Assembly: GCA_963807385.1 (NCBI GenBank)
Contig: CAWEBQ010000003.1
Coordinates: forward strand, 434,001-498,000
Direction: 5' to 3'
Source of the DNA: JBDTSW01 sp963807385
GTDB lineage: Bacteria; Actinomycetota; Thermoleophilia; Solirubrobacterales; 70-9
DNA length: 64,000 nt
Made by a program: the position numbers and the translations under genes. Under the pieces are notes generated by a model. That model did not search any database and was not told where the DNA came from. It worked only from the letters and a program-made list of their open reading frames with translations. Shown here piece by piece: positions 55,662-64,000 of this stretch (position 1 is its first letter; every line of letters begins with the position of its first letter).

Positions 55662-56015
55662 ATGGAGACCAAAGCAAGCCGAACCCTGGTCAAGTCGGCC
55701 CCCGAGCTGTGGGAGCTCGCGGACGACCTGCAGCGCATGGAGGCGTGGATGGGCGGCCTCGTTGGGCTGGCCGATCCGATCCCGATCGAGGTGACCGACC
55801 GAGAGCCCGAACGGGTCCTCGCCTGGCGCGCTCAGAACGGGCAGGCCGCCCCGTATGCCCGGATCGCGATCGAGCTGGCGGAGAAGGGGTTCGGAACCTC
55901 CGTCTCGATCACCGCCCAACACGCGGCGCCCGACCCCGCTGTCGCCCTCGGGGCCCTGGAGCAGCTCCTCGATGAGCTCGGATCCCCCGAACGACGTCCC
56001 TTCACACGCGGCTGA
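55662..56015 (+). CDS. SRPBCC-like small protein
   Basis: About 117 residues. The start METKASRTLVKSAPELWELA and the strands IPIEVTDREPERVLAWRA and GTSVSITAQHA resemble a short Bet v1/SRPBCC fold, but an assignment is uncertain. The ATG at 55662 is preferred. The next gene overlaps its end by 44 bases in another frame. The 180 bases upstream show only a short GC hairpin. Confidence 0.65.
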   Translation: METKASRTLVKSAPELWELADDLQRMEAWMGGLVGLADPIPIEVTDREPERVLAWRAQNGQAAPYARIAIELAEKGFGTSVSITAQHAAPDPAVALGALEQLLDELGSPERRPFTRG

Positions 56016-56622
56016 TCCCGAGGCCGGCGCCTCGGAGCTGAGCCTCGTTTCGCTGGTCCGCATGCGCGGGGCACCCCTCATTGACGGCCTGGAGGCCCAC
56101 TTCCATGGCTCCCGGGAGGTCGGGGAGGCGGCGGGCGCCTACGCCTTCGCCGCCGCCGCCGAGCTCGGGCTCGCGCGCCCGGGCGCGGAGCTGGTCCGGG
56201 AGGCAGCAAAGCTCCACGACGTAGGGCGCGTTTACCTGCCGGCCGAGATCCTGGCGAAGCCCGTGGGGAGCCGGACGCTCGAGGAAGGCGCCCAGGTGGA
56301 AGCCCACCATGAATGGGGAGCACAGCTCGCCCGCGGCGCCGGGATCCCCGACCGGGTCTGCGAGTGGATCCGCCTCGGGGGCGAGCGCTTCGACGGGGGC
56401 GGCCCGAACCGGCTGGCCGGCGAGGCGATCCCACTTCAGGCGCGCATCTCGCGCGCTGCCTACGCCTGCTACTCGGCGCTCACCGACGCCGAGTCCGATG
56501 CGGACGGCGGCCCGACGCCGAGGCGGCCGTTCGACGCCTTGCACGACTCCTCGGGACGCGAGCTCGACCCGGTGGTGGTGGACGCCCTGGCCGTCGTTCT
56601 GGCGCGCGCCCGCGCCGGCTAG
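55972..56622 (+). CDS. HD-GYP-like phosphohydrolase domain protein
   Basis: About 216 residues. The HD motif is AAKLHDVGRV near residue 80, followed by EAHHEWGAQLARG (HD-GYP-type second histidines) and RLGGERFDGGGPN, a degenerate form of the HHExxDGxGYP loop. HD-GYP enzymes cleave cyclic di-GMP; because the loop is altered here, activity is uncertain. No receiver or other sensor domain is present. The start at 55972 overlaps the previous gene by 44 bp. Confidence 0.78.
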   Translation: MSSDPPNDVPSHAADPEAGASELSLVSLVRMRGAPLIDGLEAHFHGSREVGEAAGAYAFAAAAELGLARPGAELVREAAKLHDVGRVYLPAEILAKPVGSRTLEEGAQVEAHHEWGAQLARGAGIPDRVCEWIRLGGERFDGGGPNRLAGEAIPLQARISRAAYACYSALTDAESDADGGPTPRRPFDALHDSSGRELDPVVVDALAVVLARARAG

Positions 56623-56682
56623 CGTCTCGCAGCCCTTCCGAAAGGCGCGGCCTCCTGGACACGGGGTCGTGGGCGTGAGACG

Positions 56683-57816
56683 ATGGCGACCGTGACTCGG
56701 TCGCGTTCAGCCACGGTGCTCGTGGTCGTCGCGTTCGCCGGAACCCTCACGATCGGGGTCTCCGCCAGCGCGTTGCAACGGGGTGCTGCGCTCTTTGCGC
56801 CCGCGGCCGACTTCGCCGTCGGCGACGCGCCGGAGTCCGTCGCCGTCGGAGACTTCGACAACGACGACGCGCCCGACCTCGCGGTCGCGAACAAGGGTGA
56901 CGACGACGTCTCGATCCTCCTCGGCGACGGTGCCGGCGACTTCGACCTCGACGACGACTACGCCGTCGGCGACGAGCCGCAGGACATCACGACGGGCAAG
57001 TTTGATGGCGACCGGAGGATCGACCTCGCCGTCGTCAACCGCGGGGACGGCAACGTCTCGATCCTGATCGGGGCCGGAGACGGCACCTTCGCCGACGGTG
57101 GCACGGAGGAGGTCGGCTCCAGTCCCCGCTCGGTGGCGCGCGGCCGCTTCAACGCGGGGCGCCGGCACGACCTCGCGGTGGCGAACTTCAACGACGACGA
57201 CGTCTCGGTCCTGCTGGGACGGGCGAACGGCAACTTCCGACGCGTCGCCGACCGCAAGGTGGGCGACACGCCCCGGGCGCTCGAGGCCGGGCAGTTCGAC
57301 GGCGGCGGCGCCCAGGACCTCGCGGTGGTCAACGACATGGCCGGCGATGTGTCGATCGTGCTGGGCCGGGGCGGCGGCCGCTTCAACACGCGGCGAGACT
57401 TCGAGGTGGGCGAGGCGCCGTTCTCGATCGCGGTCGCCGGCTTCAAGGCCGGGGACGGCCAGGACCTCGCCGTGCCCAACTCGATGGACAACGACGTGAC
57501 CGTGCGGGTCGGCCGCGGCCGCGGCCGCTTCGCGGGGGCCGACAACTACGCCGTGGGGGCGAACCCGTTCTTCGTCGAGCACGGTGACTTCGACGGGGAC
57601 GGCATCCTGGACTTGGTGGTATCGAACGCCGATGACGACGACGTCTCGGTCCTGCCGGGGCTGGGCGAAGGCGAGTTCGACGCCGCGAACGACTACGACG
57701 TCGGAGACTTCCCGATCGGCTCGGCGGTGGCGGACCTGGACGGCGTCGACGGACCTGACGTCGTGGTCACGAACGTCGGCGACGACGACGTCTCCGTCCT
57801 CCTGAACGAGCCCTAG
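56683..57816 (+). CDS. Secreted seven-repeat FG-GAP/VCBS protein
   Basis: 377 residues with a signal peptide (ATVLVVVAFAGTLTIGVSAS). The mature part is seven repeats on an exact 49-residue period: six full and a final 40-residue repeat, with no insertions. Each follows the pattern VGDxPxSVAVGDFDxDGxxDLAVxNxxDDDVSVLLG. The first, second and sixth keep acidic FD.D-type calcium loops; the third to fifth have lost most of the acidic positions. A seven-bladed propeller is predicted. The carboxylase gene at 57845 follows in the same direction. Confidence 0.85.
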   Translation: MATVTRSRSATVLVVVAFAGTLTIGVSASALQRGAALFAPAADFAVGDAPESVAVGDFDNDDAPDLAVANKGDDDVSILLGDGAGDFDLDDDYAVGDEPQDITTGKFDGDRRIDLAVVNRGDGNVSILIGAGDGTFADGGTEEVGSSPRSVARGRFNAGRRHDLAVANFNDDDVSVLLGRANGNFRRVADRKVGDTPRALEAGQFDGGGAQDLAVVNDMAGDVSIVLGRGGGRFNTRRDFEVGEAPFSIAVAGFKAGDGQDLAVPNSMDNDVTVRVGRGRGRFAGADNYAVGANPFFVEHGDFDGDGILDLVVSNADDDDVSVLPGLGEGEFDAANDYDVGDFPIGSAVADLDGVDGPDVVVTNVGDDDVSVLLNEP

Positions 57817-57844
57817 AAGCTCCGGGCGTAGACTCCGCCGCCGC

Positions 57845-59413
57845 ATGCGCCAGACGGTCCCCGAGACATCCGAGGAGAAGCTCGCCCAGCTGCGTGAGCT
57901 GCGCGAGCAGGCGATCCACTCCGCCTCCGAGGATGCGGTGGCGAAGCAGCACGCCAAGGGGAAGCTGACGGCGCGCGAGCGGATCGAGAAGCTGCTCGAC
58001 CCCGGATCCTTCGAGGAGCTCGACACCTTCGTCCGGCACCGGACCTACGAGTTCGAGATGCAGAAGCGCCGGCCATACGGCGACGCGGTGGTGACCGGCT
58101 GGGGCACGATCGAGGGCCGCCCCGTGGCCGTGTTCTCCCAGGACTTCACCGTCTTCGGCGGGTCGCTCGGAGAGGTGATGGCGGAGAAGATGTGCAAGAT
58201 CATGGACCTCGCGGCGAAGGTCGGGATGCCGGTGATCGGGATCAACGACTCGGGCGGGGCGCGGATCCAGGAGGGGGTGGTCTCGCTTGGCGCCTACGGG
58301 GACGTGTTCGTCCGCAACGTGCAGAGCTCGGGGGTGATCCCGCAGATCAGCATCATCATGGGCCCGTGCGCGGGCGGAGCCGTCTACTCCCCGGCGATGA
58401 CCGACTTCATCTTCATGGTCAAGGAGACCTCGCACATGTTCATCACCGGGCCCGAGGTGATCAAGACGGTCACGGGCGAGGAGGTCGAGTTCGAGGAGCT
58501 CGGCGGGGCGATGAGCCACAACTCGAAGTCGGGCGTGGCGCACTTCGCCTCCGAGGACGAGGAGTCCTGCCTCGAGGACGTGCGCTACCTGGCCTCGTTT
58601 CTGCCTCAGAACAACCTCGAGATGCCACCCCGGGTCGAGCCCTACGACGACCCCGACCGCGAGGAGGCGGAGCTCGACACGATCGTTCCCGCCGACCCCC
58701 AGAAGCCCTACGACATGCGCGACGTGCTCGCCCTGATCGTGGACGACGGCGAGTTCTTCGAGGTCCACGAGCACTTCGCGCAGAACATCATCTGCGGGTT
58801 CTCGCGCCTCGACGGGTATCCGATCGGGATCGTCGGCAATCAGCCCAAGCACCTGGCGGGGGTGCTGGACATCGAAGCGTCGGAGAAGGCCGCCCGATTC
58901 GTCCGCACCTGCGACGCGTTCAACATCCCGCTGCTCACGTTCACCGACGTGCCTGGCTTCCTCCCGGGCACCTCGCAGGAGTGGGGCGGCATCATCCGCC
59001 ACGGGGCGAAGCTGCTGTATGCGTTCACCGAGGCGACGGTTCCGAAGCTGACGGTCGTCACCCGCAAGGCCTACGGCGGCGCCTACGACGTCATGAACTC
59101 AAAGCACATGCTCGCCGACTTCAACTTCGCCTGGCCGCAGGCGGAGGTCGCCGTGATGGGCCCGGAGGGTGCAGTCAACATCATCTACCGCAAGGACATC
59201 GCCCAGTCCCCCACCCCCGACGAGCGTCGCGAAAAACTGATCGCCGACTACAAGGCGCACTTCGCGAACCCCTACTCGGCCGCCGAGCGTGGCTACATCG
59301 ACGACGTGATCGAGCCCCACCAGACCCGCCCGCGCCTGATCCGTGCGCTGCGCATGCTTCAGACCAAGCGGGTCGAGCAGCCCAAGCGCAAGCACGGCAA
59401 CATCCCGCTTTAG
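57845..59413 (+). CDS. Acyl-CoA carboxylase beta subunit (propionyl-CoA type carboxyltransferase)
   Basis: 522 residues. The two carboxyltransferase halves are present: the N-terminal half has NDSGGARIQEGV and GPCAGGAVYSPAMTDF, and GPEVIKTVTGEEV follows. The C-terminal half has GYPIGIVGNQPKHLAG and AYGGAYDVMNSK. The enzyme carboxylates propionyl-CoA (or acetyl-CoA) with biotin carried by a separate alpha subunit, absent here. With the mutase at 51727 it fits conversion of propionyl-CoA toward succinyl-CoA. Confidence 0.92.
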   Translation: MRQTVPETSEEKLAQLRELREQAIHSASEDAVAKQHAKGKLTARERIEKLLDPGSFEELDTFVRHRTYEFEMQKRRPYGDAVVTGWGTIEGRPVAVFSQDFTVFGGSLGEVMAEKMCKIMDLAAKVGMPVIGINDSGGARIQEGVVSLGAYGDVFVRNVQSSGVIPQISIIMGPCAGGAVYSPAMTDFIFMVKETSHMFITGPEVIKTVTGEEVEFEELGGAMSHNSKSGVAHFASEDEESCLEDVRYLASFLPQNNLEMPPRVEPYDDPDREEAELDTIVPADPQKPYDMRDVLALIVDDGEFFEVHEHFAQNIICGFSRLDGYPIGIVGNQPKHLAGVLDIEASEKAARFVRTCDAFNIPLLTFTDVPGFLPGTSQEWGGIIRHGAKLLYAFTEATVPKLTVVTRKAYGGAYDVMNSKHMLADFNFAWPQAEVAVMGPEGAVNIIYRKDIAQSPTPDERREKLIADYKAHFANPYSAAERGYIDDVIEPHQTRPRLIRALRMLQTKRVEQPKRKHGNIPL

Positions 59414-59494
59414 GGCCCCCGCCCCGAGGTGGCCCGGCGGGACCCGCTGTAGCCACGCCGGCGCGGCGCGTGCGAGCTGCGGGGCTATAGCCGC

Positions 59495-59952
59495 GTGATC
59501 GAGGGTCCGGTCCACGTTACGACCGGCGTAAGCGGCCTCCAGCACCTCTGCGCAACGACCCGCGGACACCGCAACAGCGGCCTCCTGCGAGTGATGGCCC
59601 TGGAGTGCGGCCCGACGTCGCTAACGCGCTCGCCGCTCGAGCGCGCTTTCGCCCGCTTCTGCGTCCGCTCTGGCCTGCCGATGCCCTTGTTCAACCAGAC
59701 GGTGCACGGATACGAGGTCGATTGCTTCTGGCCCAACACGGGCTGGTAGTGGAGCTCGACGGCTACGGGTCACACCGCTCGAGAGCGCAGTTCGAGCGTG
59801 ATCGCCGGCGCGACGTCGCGCTCCAACTGACCGGACTCCGCGTGTTCCGGGTCACCCACCAGCGCCTGCGCTCGGACCAGCACCGCCTCGCGGCGGAGAT
59901 CCGGGCCATCTGCCGAACCGGATCTCAGCCACGGGGGTCCGGGCCACGGTGA
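59495..59952 (+). pseudogene. DUF559-type nuclease-fold protein, truncated and frameshifted
   Basis: The first part (SPLERAFARFCVRSGLPMPL, then NQTVHGYEVDCFWPNTG) meets a stop. The next frame continues LVVELDGYGSHRSRAQFERDRR and RVFRVTHQRL. Together they form the DUF559/very-short-patch-repair-like nuclease core with the ExD-type VVELDG. Restoring one C near 59743 joins them. The usual N-terminal ~150 residues are missing or degenerate. This is the only content of the 59414-60013 gap. Confidence 0.7.
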
Positions 59953-60013
59953 AGACGTTGTGAAGATCGCTGGAACCGGCGCTTTGACCCTCGCGAGCGC
60001 CTAGGATCGGCGG

Positions 60014-60415
60014 GTGTCGATGCGAGGAAAGAAGGTTGTGGTCCCAGCGCTCGCAGCGGGAGCATTGGCCCTCGCTGCGCTGGCCATCCCCGCCCTCGCG
60101 GCCGTCGTCAGTGGAACAGACGGGCCCGATCGCGTGGTCGGTGGCCCCCAGCGTGACATCCTCCGCGGTCTCGGCGGGTCCGACACCCTGATCGGCCGCG
60201 GGAAGGGCGACACCCTCCGTGGAGCCAACGGCAGCGACATGCTTCGGCCCGGTCCGGGAGAGGACATCCTGCAGGGGGGGAAGGGCTCCGACGTGCTGAG
60301 GGCTCGCGACGGCGAACTCGACCGGCTCTTCTGCGGGCGCGGCGTCGACACCGCGATCGTGGACGAGTTTGAGGACGGCGTGTACGAGTGCGAGGAGGTG
60401 ATCGAGCCGACATGA
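60014..60415 (+). CDS. Small secreted calcium-binding (RTX-like) protein
   Basis: 133 residues with a GTG start (an ATG two codons later is an alternative). The signal peptide is VVVPALAAGALALAALAIPA. The mature part is a run of RTX-type repeats: GTDGPDRVVGGPQRD, GGSDTLIGRGKGDTL, GANGSDMLRPGPGED. The C-terminus ends FCGRGVDTAIVDEFEDGVYEC. Its TGA is overlapped by the ATG of the next gene, so it begins an operon with phosphoesterases. Confidence 0.8.
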   Translation: MSMRGKKVVVPALAAGALALAALAIPALAAVVSGTDGPDRVVGGPQRDILRGLGGSDTLIGRGKGDTLRGANGSDMLRPGPGEDILQGGKGSDVLRARDGELDRLFCGRGVDTAIVDEFEDGVYECEEVIEPT

Positions 60416-61959
60416 GGCCACGACCCAACGACCATTCAGACCGGCTCTCCGAGGGCGAGCTGACACCGGAGCGGTCCGAGCGGCTGGCCGCCGAGCACCC
60501 GGAGGCCTACATGCGCCGGCGGGAGTTCCTGGGCCGTACGGCGATGCTCGCCGGCGGCGCGACGCTGGCGGCGACCCTCCCCGCCGAGACTCTCGTTGCG
60601 GAGGCGACGAAGCGCGCGGGTCTGCGGCCGCTGCCGAGCCCGCAGAACATGCCGATCGACACCGTCGTAGTCCTGATGATGGAGAACCGCTCCTTCGATC
60701 ACTACTTCGGCTGGCACCCCGACGCCGACGCTCGCAACGAGGGCCTCTCCTACCCGGACCCGGACGGCAACATGCTCGACACGTACCACCTCACGCCCGA
60801 CTTCCAGGGGTGCGGGCACCCGGACCCCGACCACGGCTGGAACGGGGGGCGCTGGCAGTGGAACGGCGGGCGCAACGATCGCTTCGTCCACGGCAACGAG
60901 GCCGGCTCGGGTAGCGACGAGTTCGCGATCGGCTACTACGAGAAGGAGGACCTGGGCTTCTTGCCGCACGCCGCCGACGCCTTCACCCTCTACGACCGAT
61001 GGTTCTGCTCGATCATGGCCTCGACGTACCCGAACCGCCACTACCAATGGGGTGCCCAGAACGGCGGGCAGAAATCGAACGAGTTCCCGATCAACCCCGA
61101 CCTCGGATTCACCTGGGAGACGATCTTCGACCGCGCCCAGGCCAACGGCGTGAGCGTCGGCTACTACAACTCGGACCTCCCGTTCGCGGGCCTCTACGGC
61201 CTGCGTGGACTGGCGTGGACGAAGCCGATCTCAACCTTCTACGCGCATGCGGCGACCGGCACGCTGCCGAACATCTGCTTCGTCGACCCCCCCTTCCGAG
61301 ATGGCGGGGGCGGCGACGGACTCTCGGCGGACGAGCATCCGCACGGTGACGTGCGCCTGGGGCAGGCCTTCATGGCCGACGTCGCCCACGCGTTCATGGA
61401 TTCTCCGCACTACGAGCGTGGCGTGATGTTCATCGACTATGACGAGTGGGGCGGGTTCTTCGACCACGTGAAGCCTCGGTTCGTTCCGGACGACCTTCGT
61501 AACGCTGCCGACATCAACAACGACTGGTCCCTCACCGGGTTCCGGACCCCCGGCGTCGCGATCTCGCCCTACACGCGCAAGGGCGGCGTGAGCCACATGC
61601 CCGTCACGCACGAGTCGATCCTGAAGCTGATCTCTTACCGGTTCGGCCTCGGCCACCTCAACAAGCGTCACCGCTACGCGTCCAACATCGCGCGGAGCTT
61701 CAACTTCAAGCGCAAGAACATCGAGCCGCCGGACCTGCCGATGTACGAGTTCCTCGAGTCGCAGACGGCGGCCTGTTCGACGCAGGACGGCAAGGCCGAG
61801 GCCAAGGTCGCGCGGCCCAAACCGCACGACCTGACCCTCATGGAATCGACCGGATACCTCGACGAACTGGGCTATGACGTGCCCGACGCGACCCTCGACC
61901 AGATCTTCCGCTACCCGGACACGGTCCGCCAGGCCCTCCGCAGGGGCGAGGGGCAGTGA
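60412..61959 (+). CDS. TAT-exported phosphoesterase (phospholipase C / acid phosphatase family)
   Basis: About 515 residues. The N-terminus carries a TAT signal (RRREFLGRTAMLAGGATL). The catalytic start is the family hallmark VVLMMENRSFDHYFGW. Further blocks FCSIMASTYPNRHYQWGAQ and DYDEWGGFFDHV complete the fold. Family members cleave phospholipid or other phosphoesters outside the cell. The ATG at 60412 sits in the stop of the RTX-like gene. The next gene, another phosphoesterase, overlaps by four bases. Confidence 0.9.
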   Translation: MRPRPNDHSDRLSEGELTPERSERLAAEHPEAYMRRREFLGRTAMLAGGATLAATLPAETLVAEATKRAGLRPLPSPQNMPIDTVVVLMMENRSFDHYFGWHPDADARNEGLSYPDPDGNMLDTYHLTPDFQGCGHPDPDHGWNGGRWQWNGGRNDRFVHGNEAGSGSDEFAIGYYEKEDLGFLPHAADAFTLYDRWFCSIMASTYPNRHYQWGAQNGGQKSNEFPINPDLGFTWETIFDRAQANGVSVGYYNSDLPFAGLYGLRGLAWTKPISTFYAHAATGTLPNICFVDPPFRDGGGGDGLSADEHPHGDVRLGQAFMADVAHAFMDSPHYERGVMFIDYDEWGGFFDHVKPRFVPDDLRNAADINNDWSLTGFRTPGVAISPYTRKGGVSHMPVTHESILKLISYRFGLGHLNKRHRYASNIARSFNFKRKNIEPPDLPMYEFLESQTAACSTQDGKAEAKVARPKPHDLTLMESTGYLDELGYDVPDATLDQIFRYPDTVRQALRRGEGQ

Positions 61960-63416
61960 CTCGCGCAGCCCTGGCCCTGGGCGCGATCCTCGCCGCGCTC
62001 TTGCTGCCCGCCGCGGCCGACGCCTCCCCGAGGCCGTTCGTGTACGTGGTCGTGATCGATGGCCTCGACGGCGACCGCGTCGAGATGGGCAAGGCGCCGT
62101 TCATCTCCTCGCTGCTCGCCGGCAACGAGGACGCAGACGCGACCTACTTCCCCGGCTCGCGCTCGGTGATGCCCGCGGTCACCAACGCCAACCACGCGGC
62201 GATGATGAGCGGAGCCTTCACCGACAGGTCCGGCGTGGCCGGAAACGCGTACGCGATCTACGCCCCGCTCGAGCACGACGAGTCATGCGTGCGCACGGGA
62301 CCGCTCGACGTTGGCGTGCTGCCCACCGAGACCAGCGGCGAGCACAGAAGCTGCGCGCGGGCCGAGTTCATCTTCGAGTCGGTGCGCCGCCAGGCCGGAC
62401 TGCGACACCCCACGACGGCCGCGATCATGGGTAAGCCCAAGCTCGGGGCCATCTTCGCCGGGCAGAACAAGCGGCCGAACAAGCGCGACGTTGACTACCT
62501 CTGGGCGCCCTGCTCGTCGGACCCCGACGACGACGAGTACTGCGAGAGCGTGCAGACCCAGCCCGCCACCGGCTACGCGCTGACCGACGAGATCGTCATG
62601 GACGAGGTCGTGCGCTCGGTCACCGAGGGCGTGCGCAACCGCGTCCGCACCAACCAGCGGCCCCGCATCACCTTCGTCAACCTGCCGCAGGTGGACTCCG
62701 CCGGCCACGCCTTCGGCACCGGCCTTCCCGTCTACGACCAGGCCATAGCGCTCGCCGACGACGAGATCGAGCGGCTTGTGGACACGCTGCGGGCGGAGGG
62801 CATCTGGGACCGCAGCGTTCTCTTCCTGGTCTCCGACCACTCAATGGACACGGCGCCGCTGAAGGTCGAGCCGAGCCAGGTCTTCTCCGATGCGGGCATC
62901 CCGGACAACGCCTACCTCCCGGTGAACGGGTCGAACGGCAGCGTCGAGCTGGTCTACCTGGCCGACCGCAAGGACCCTGGCCGCCACGAGCTGCTGAAGC
63001 GGATGCGCGACGCGATCATCGCGGAGACCGGCGTCGGCGAGGCATACTACCGGCGGCCCAACCCGGCCGACGGCGGCCGCCAGCACACCCGCAAGGGCTG
63101 GCACGTGGGCGGCGCCCGCGGCGGCGACCTGTTCATCACCAGTGCGCCCGGCTACGCCTTCTCGGATCCCGGCCCGCAGTCGAACCCGGTGCCGGGCAGC
63201 CACGGTGCCCCTCAAACGAGCGACAATTTCCTCGCCATCGCCGGCGCCAGCGGGCTGGTCAAGAACGGCACGGTCCAGGGCGCGGGCCGACGCAACAAGC
63301 CGATCAACGTGGACATCGCGCCCAGCGTGATGCGCCTGTTCGGGCTGCGAGGCCCGGCCGACAGTCGCGGACGTGTGCTGACGCGGGCGCTGGAACGCCG
63401 GGCTCTGCGCCGATAG
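61956..63416 (+). CDS. Alkaline phosphatase superfamily (type I phosphodiesterase-like) protein
   Basis: 486 residues with a GTG start in the previous stop. The signal peptide is LALGAILAALLLPAAADA. The metal site follows the nucleotide pyrophosphatase/phosphodiesterase plan: VVVIDGLD, then a threonine/asparagine region PAVTNANHAAMMSG, and the late VSDHSMDTAPL. A further block is LPQVDSAGHAFG. Substrate unknown; extracellular phosphoester hydrolysis is likely. It forms a tight operon with the gene upstream and probably the metallophosphoesterase downstream. Confidence 0.88.
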   Translation: MTRAALALGAILAALLLPAAADASPRPFVYVVVIDGLDGDRVEMGKAPFISSLLAGNEDADATYFPGSRSVMPAVTNANHAAMMSGAFTDRSGVAGNAYAIYAPLEHDESCVRTGPLDVGVLPTETSGEHRSCARAEFIFESVRRQAGLRHPTTAAIMGKPKLGAIFAGQNKRPNKRDVDYLWAPCSSDPDDDEYCESVQTQPATGYALTDEIVMDEVVRSVTEGVRNRVRTNQRPRITFVNLPQVDSAGHAFGTGLPVYDQAIALADDEIERLVDTLRAEGIWDRSVLFLVSDHSMDTAPLKVEPSQVFSDAGIPDNAYLPVNGSNGSVELVYLADRKDPGRHELLKRMRDAIIAETGVGEAYYRRPNPADGGRQHTRKGWHVGGARGGDLFITSAPGYAFSDPGPQSNPVPGSHGAPQTSDNFLAIAGASGLVKNGTVQGAGRRNKPINVDIAPSVMRLFGLRGPADSRGRVLTRALERRALRR

Positions 63417-63470
63417 CCGCAACCGGCGCAGCCTCGGAAGCGCGGGTGTAGCCTCGCTCGTGGGCGAGGA

Positions 63471-64000
63471 GTGAGAAACCGGGGCAACAGCATCCGGCGT
63501 CTGACGGGCGTGGCCGTGATCGGCGTCGCCGCGGTGACCGCGGCGGGCGTTGCCGTGGCCGCCGCCGATCCCGACACCCTGGCAAGGACGACGCTCGAGC
63601 AGCGGATCGTGCCGAACTCCGATCCGGACTTCAAGGAGCTCGCACTCGGCCCGGGCGAACCCAGCTACACCGTTCGCGAGGAGGGCGTCGGAACGGCCCA
63701 GCCAGAGAGGGCGGGCCGCCGCGAGTCGCTGATCTACCTCGGCCAGCTATCCGACTTCCAGCTGGCCGACGAGGAGTCCCCCTCGCGCGTTGAGTTCATC
63801 GACGCGGGCCCTGCGAGCGCCGCATGGCGTCCGATGGAGGCGCTCAACCCCCACGTGGACGACGCGATGATCCGTCAGCTGAACGCCCTTGCCGCCGCCA
63901 GCCCGGTCGCCGACGCCGACGGCGCCTTCCGGCCGATGGATCTCACGCTGACCACCGGTGACAACGCCGACAGCCAGCAGCTGAACGAGACCCAGTGGGT
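63471..64000 (+). CDS. Secreted metallophosphoesterase (TIGR03767-like), partial
   Basis: Open frame from GTG 63471 to the window edge (about 176 residues). The signal peptide is LTGVAVIGVAAVTAAGVAVA. The visible part has SLIYLGQLSDFQLADEESPS, the first DxQ-type metal motif of that family, then DAGPASAAWRPMEAL and TLTTGDNADSQQ, the second (GDNAD) motif. The remainder lies outside. Third secreted phosphoesterase in a row. Confidence 0.8.
   Translation, partial: MRNRGNSIRRLTGVAVIGVAAVTAAGVAVAAADPDTLARTTLEQRIVPNSDPDFKELALGPGEPSYTVREEGVGTAQPERAGRRESLIYLGQLSDFQLADEESPSRVEFIDAGPASAAWRPMEALNPHVDDAMIRQLNALAAASPVADADGAFRPMDLTLTTGDNADSQQLNETQW

Overview
The window is high-GC DNA, densely coding on both strands, with many GTG/TTG starts and four-base gene overlaps. 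The gene content suggests an actinobacterium, most likely class Thermoleophilia (Solirubrobacterales or a relative). This rests on the mix of secreted FG-GAP, RTX-like and CSLREA beta-helix proteins, a WS/DGAT acyltransferase, a DUF559 relic, a LigD-type polymerase and clustered Aur1/PAP2-like membrane phosphatases. The taxonomic call is an inference from style and content; no rRNA is present. Three tRNA genes are visible: Arg-ACG, Ser-GCT and Ser-TGA.

Layout. 1-11.1 kb: three Aur1/PAP2-like paralogues interleaved with a PLP aminotransferase, threonine ammonia-lyase plus RidA, a lipoprotein polysaccharide deacetylase, an MBL-fold hydrolase, an ettA gene broken by six single-base indels, and an APC-like permease. 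11.1-17.0 kb: an MFS/ABC export operon, then a divergent OmpR-type two-component system followed by two tandem secreted PepSY-like proteins. All three plus-strand units of that system carry the same 11-bp-spaced TTCAY heptamer pair upstream. 17.1-24.2 kb: small unknown proteins, an MBL hydrolase, a fructosamine-kinase/LMW-phosphatase pair (a likely protein deglycation module), tRNA-Arg, an SRPBCC protein, a membrane metallophosphoesterase and a stand-alone LigD-type polymerase.

24.3-33 kb: type III glutamine synthetase behind a perfect 24-bp palindrome, WS/DGAT, an L,D-transpeptidase with a hexanucleotide repeat and an apparent frameshift, then an asparagine-synthase-like protein, a flavoprotein and a methyltransferase. 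33-41.5 kb: two tRNA-Ser genes, a D-threonine-aldolase-like / DAO / aldonolactone oxidase group, a TetR regulator with its probable operator, another methyltransferase, an SQR-like flavoprotein and a GH26-like secreted glycosidase. 41.7-51.7 kb: cupin, ECF-type sigma factor, secreted FG-GAP protein, UXS-type epimerase with two glycosyltransferases, CSLREA beta-helix protein, zinc metallopeptidase and RTX-like protein.

51.7-64 kb: methylmalonyl-CoA mutase catalytic subunit and an acyl-CoA carboxylase beta chain (propionyl-CoA / methylmalonyl-CoA metabolism), separated by secreted repeat proteins, an HD-GYP-like protein and an SRPBCC protein. Then come a broken DUF559 gene and an operon-like run of an RTX-like protein, a TAT-exported phospholipase-C-type phosphoesterase, an alkaline-phosphatase-superfamily protein and a metallophosphoesterase cut by the window edge.

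No CRISPR array, insertion sequence, phage or integrase was found. Five loci show apparent single-base frameshifts (ettA with six, plus four others), which raises the possibility of indel errors in the assembly. Only one stretch over 300 bases lacks an intact gene: 59414-60013, which holds the DUF559 relic.
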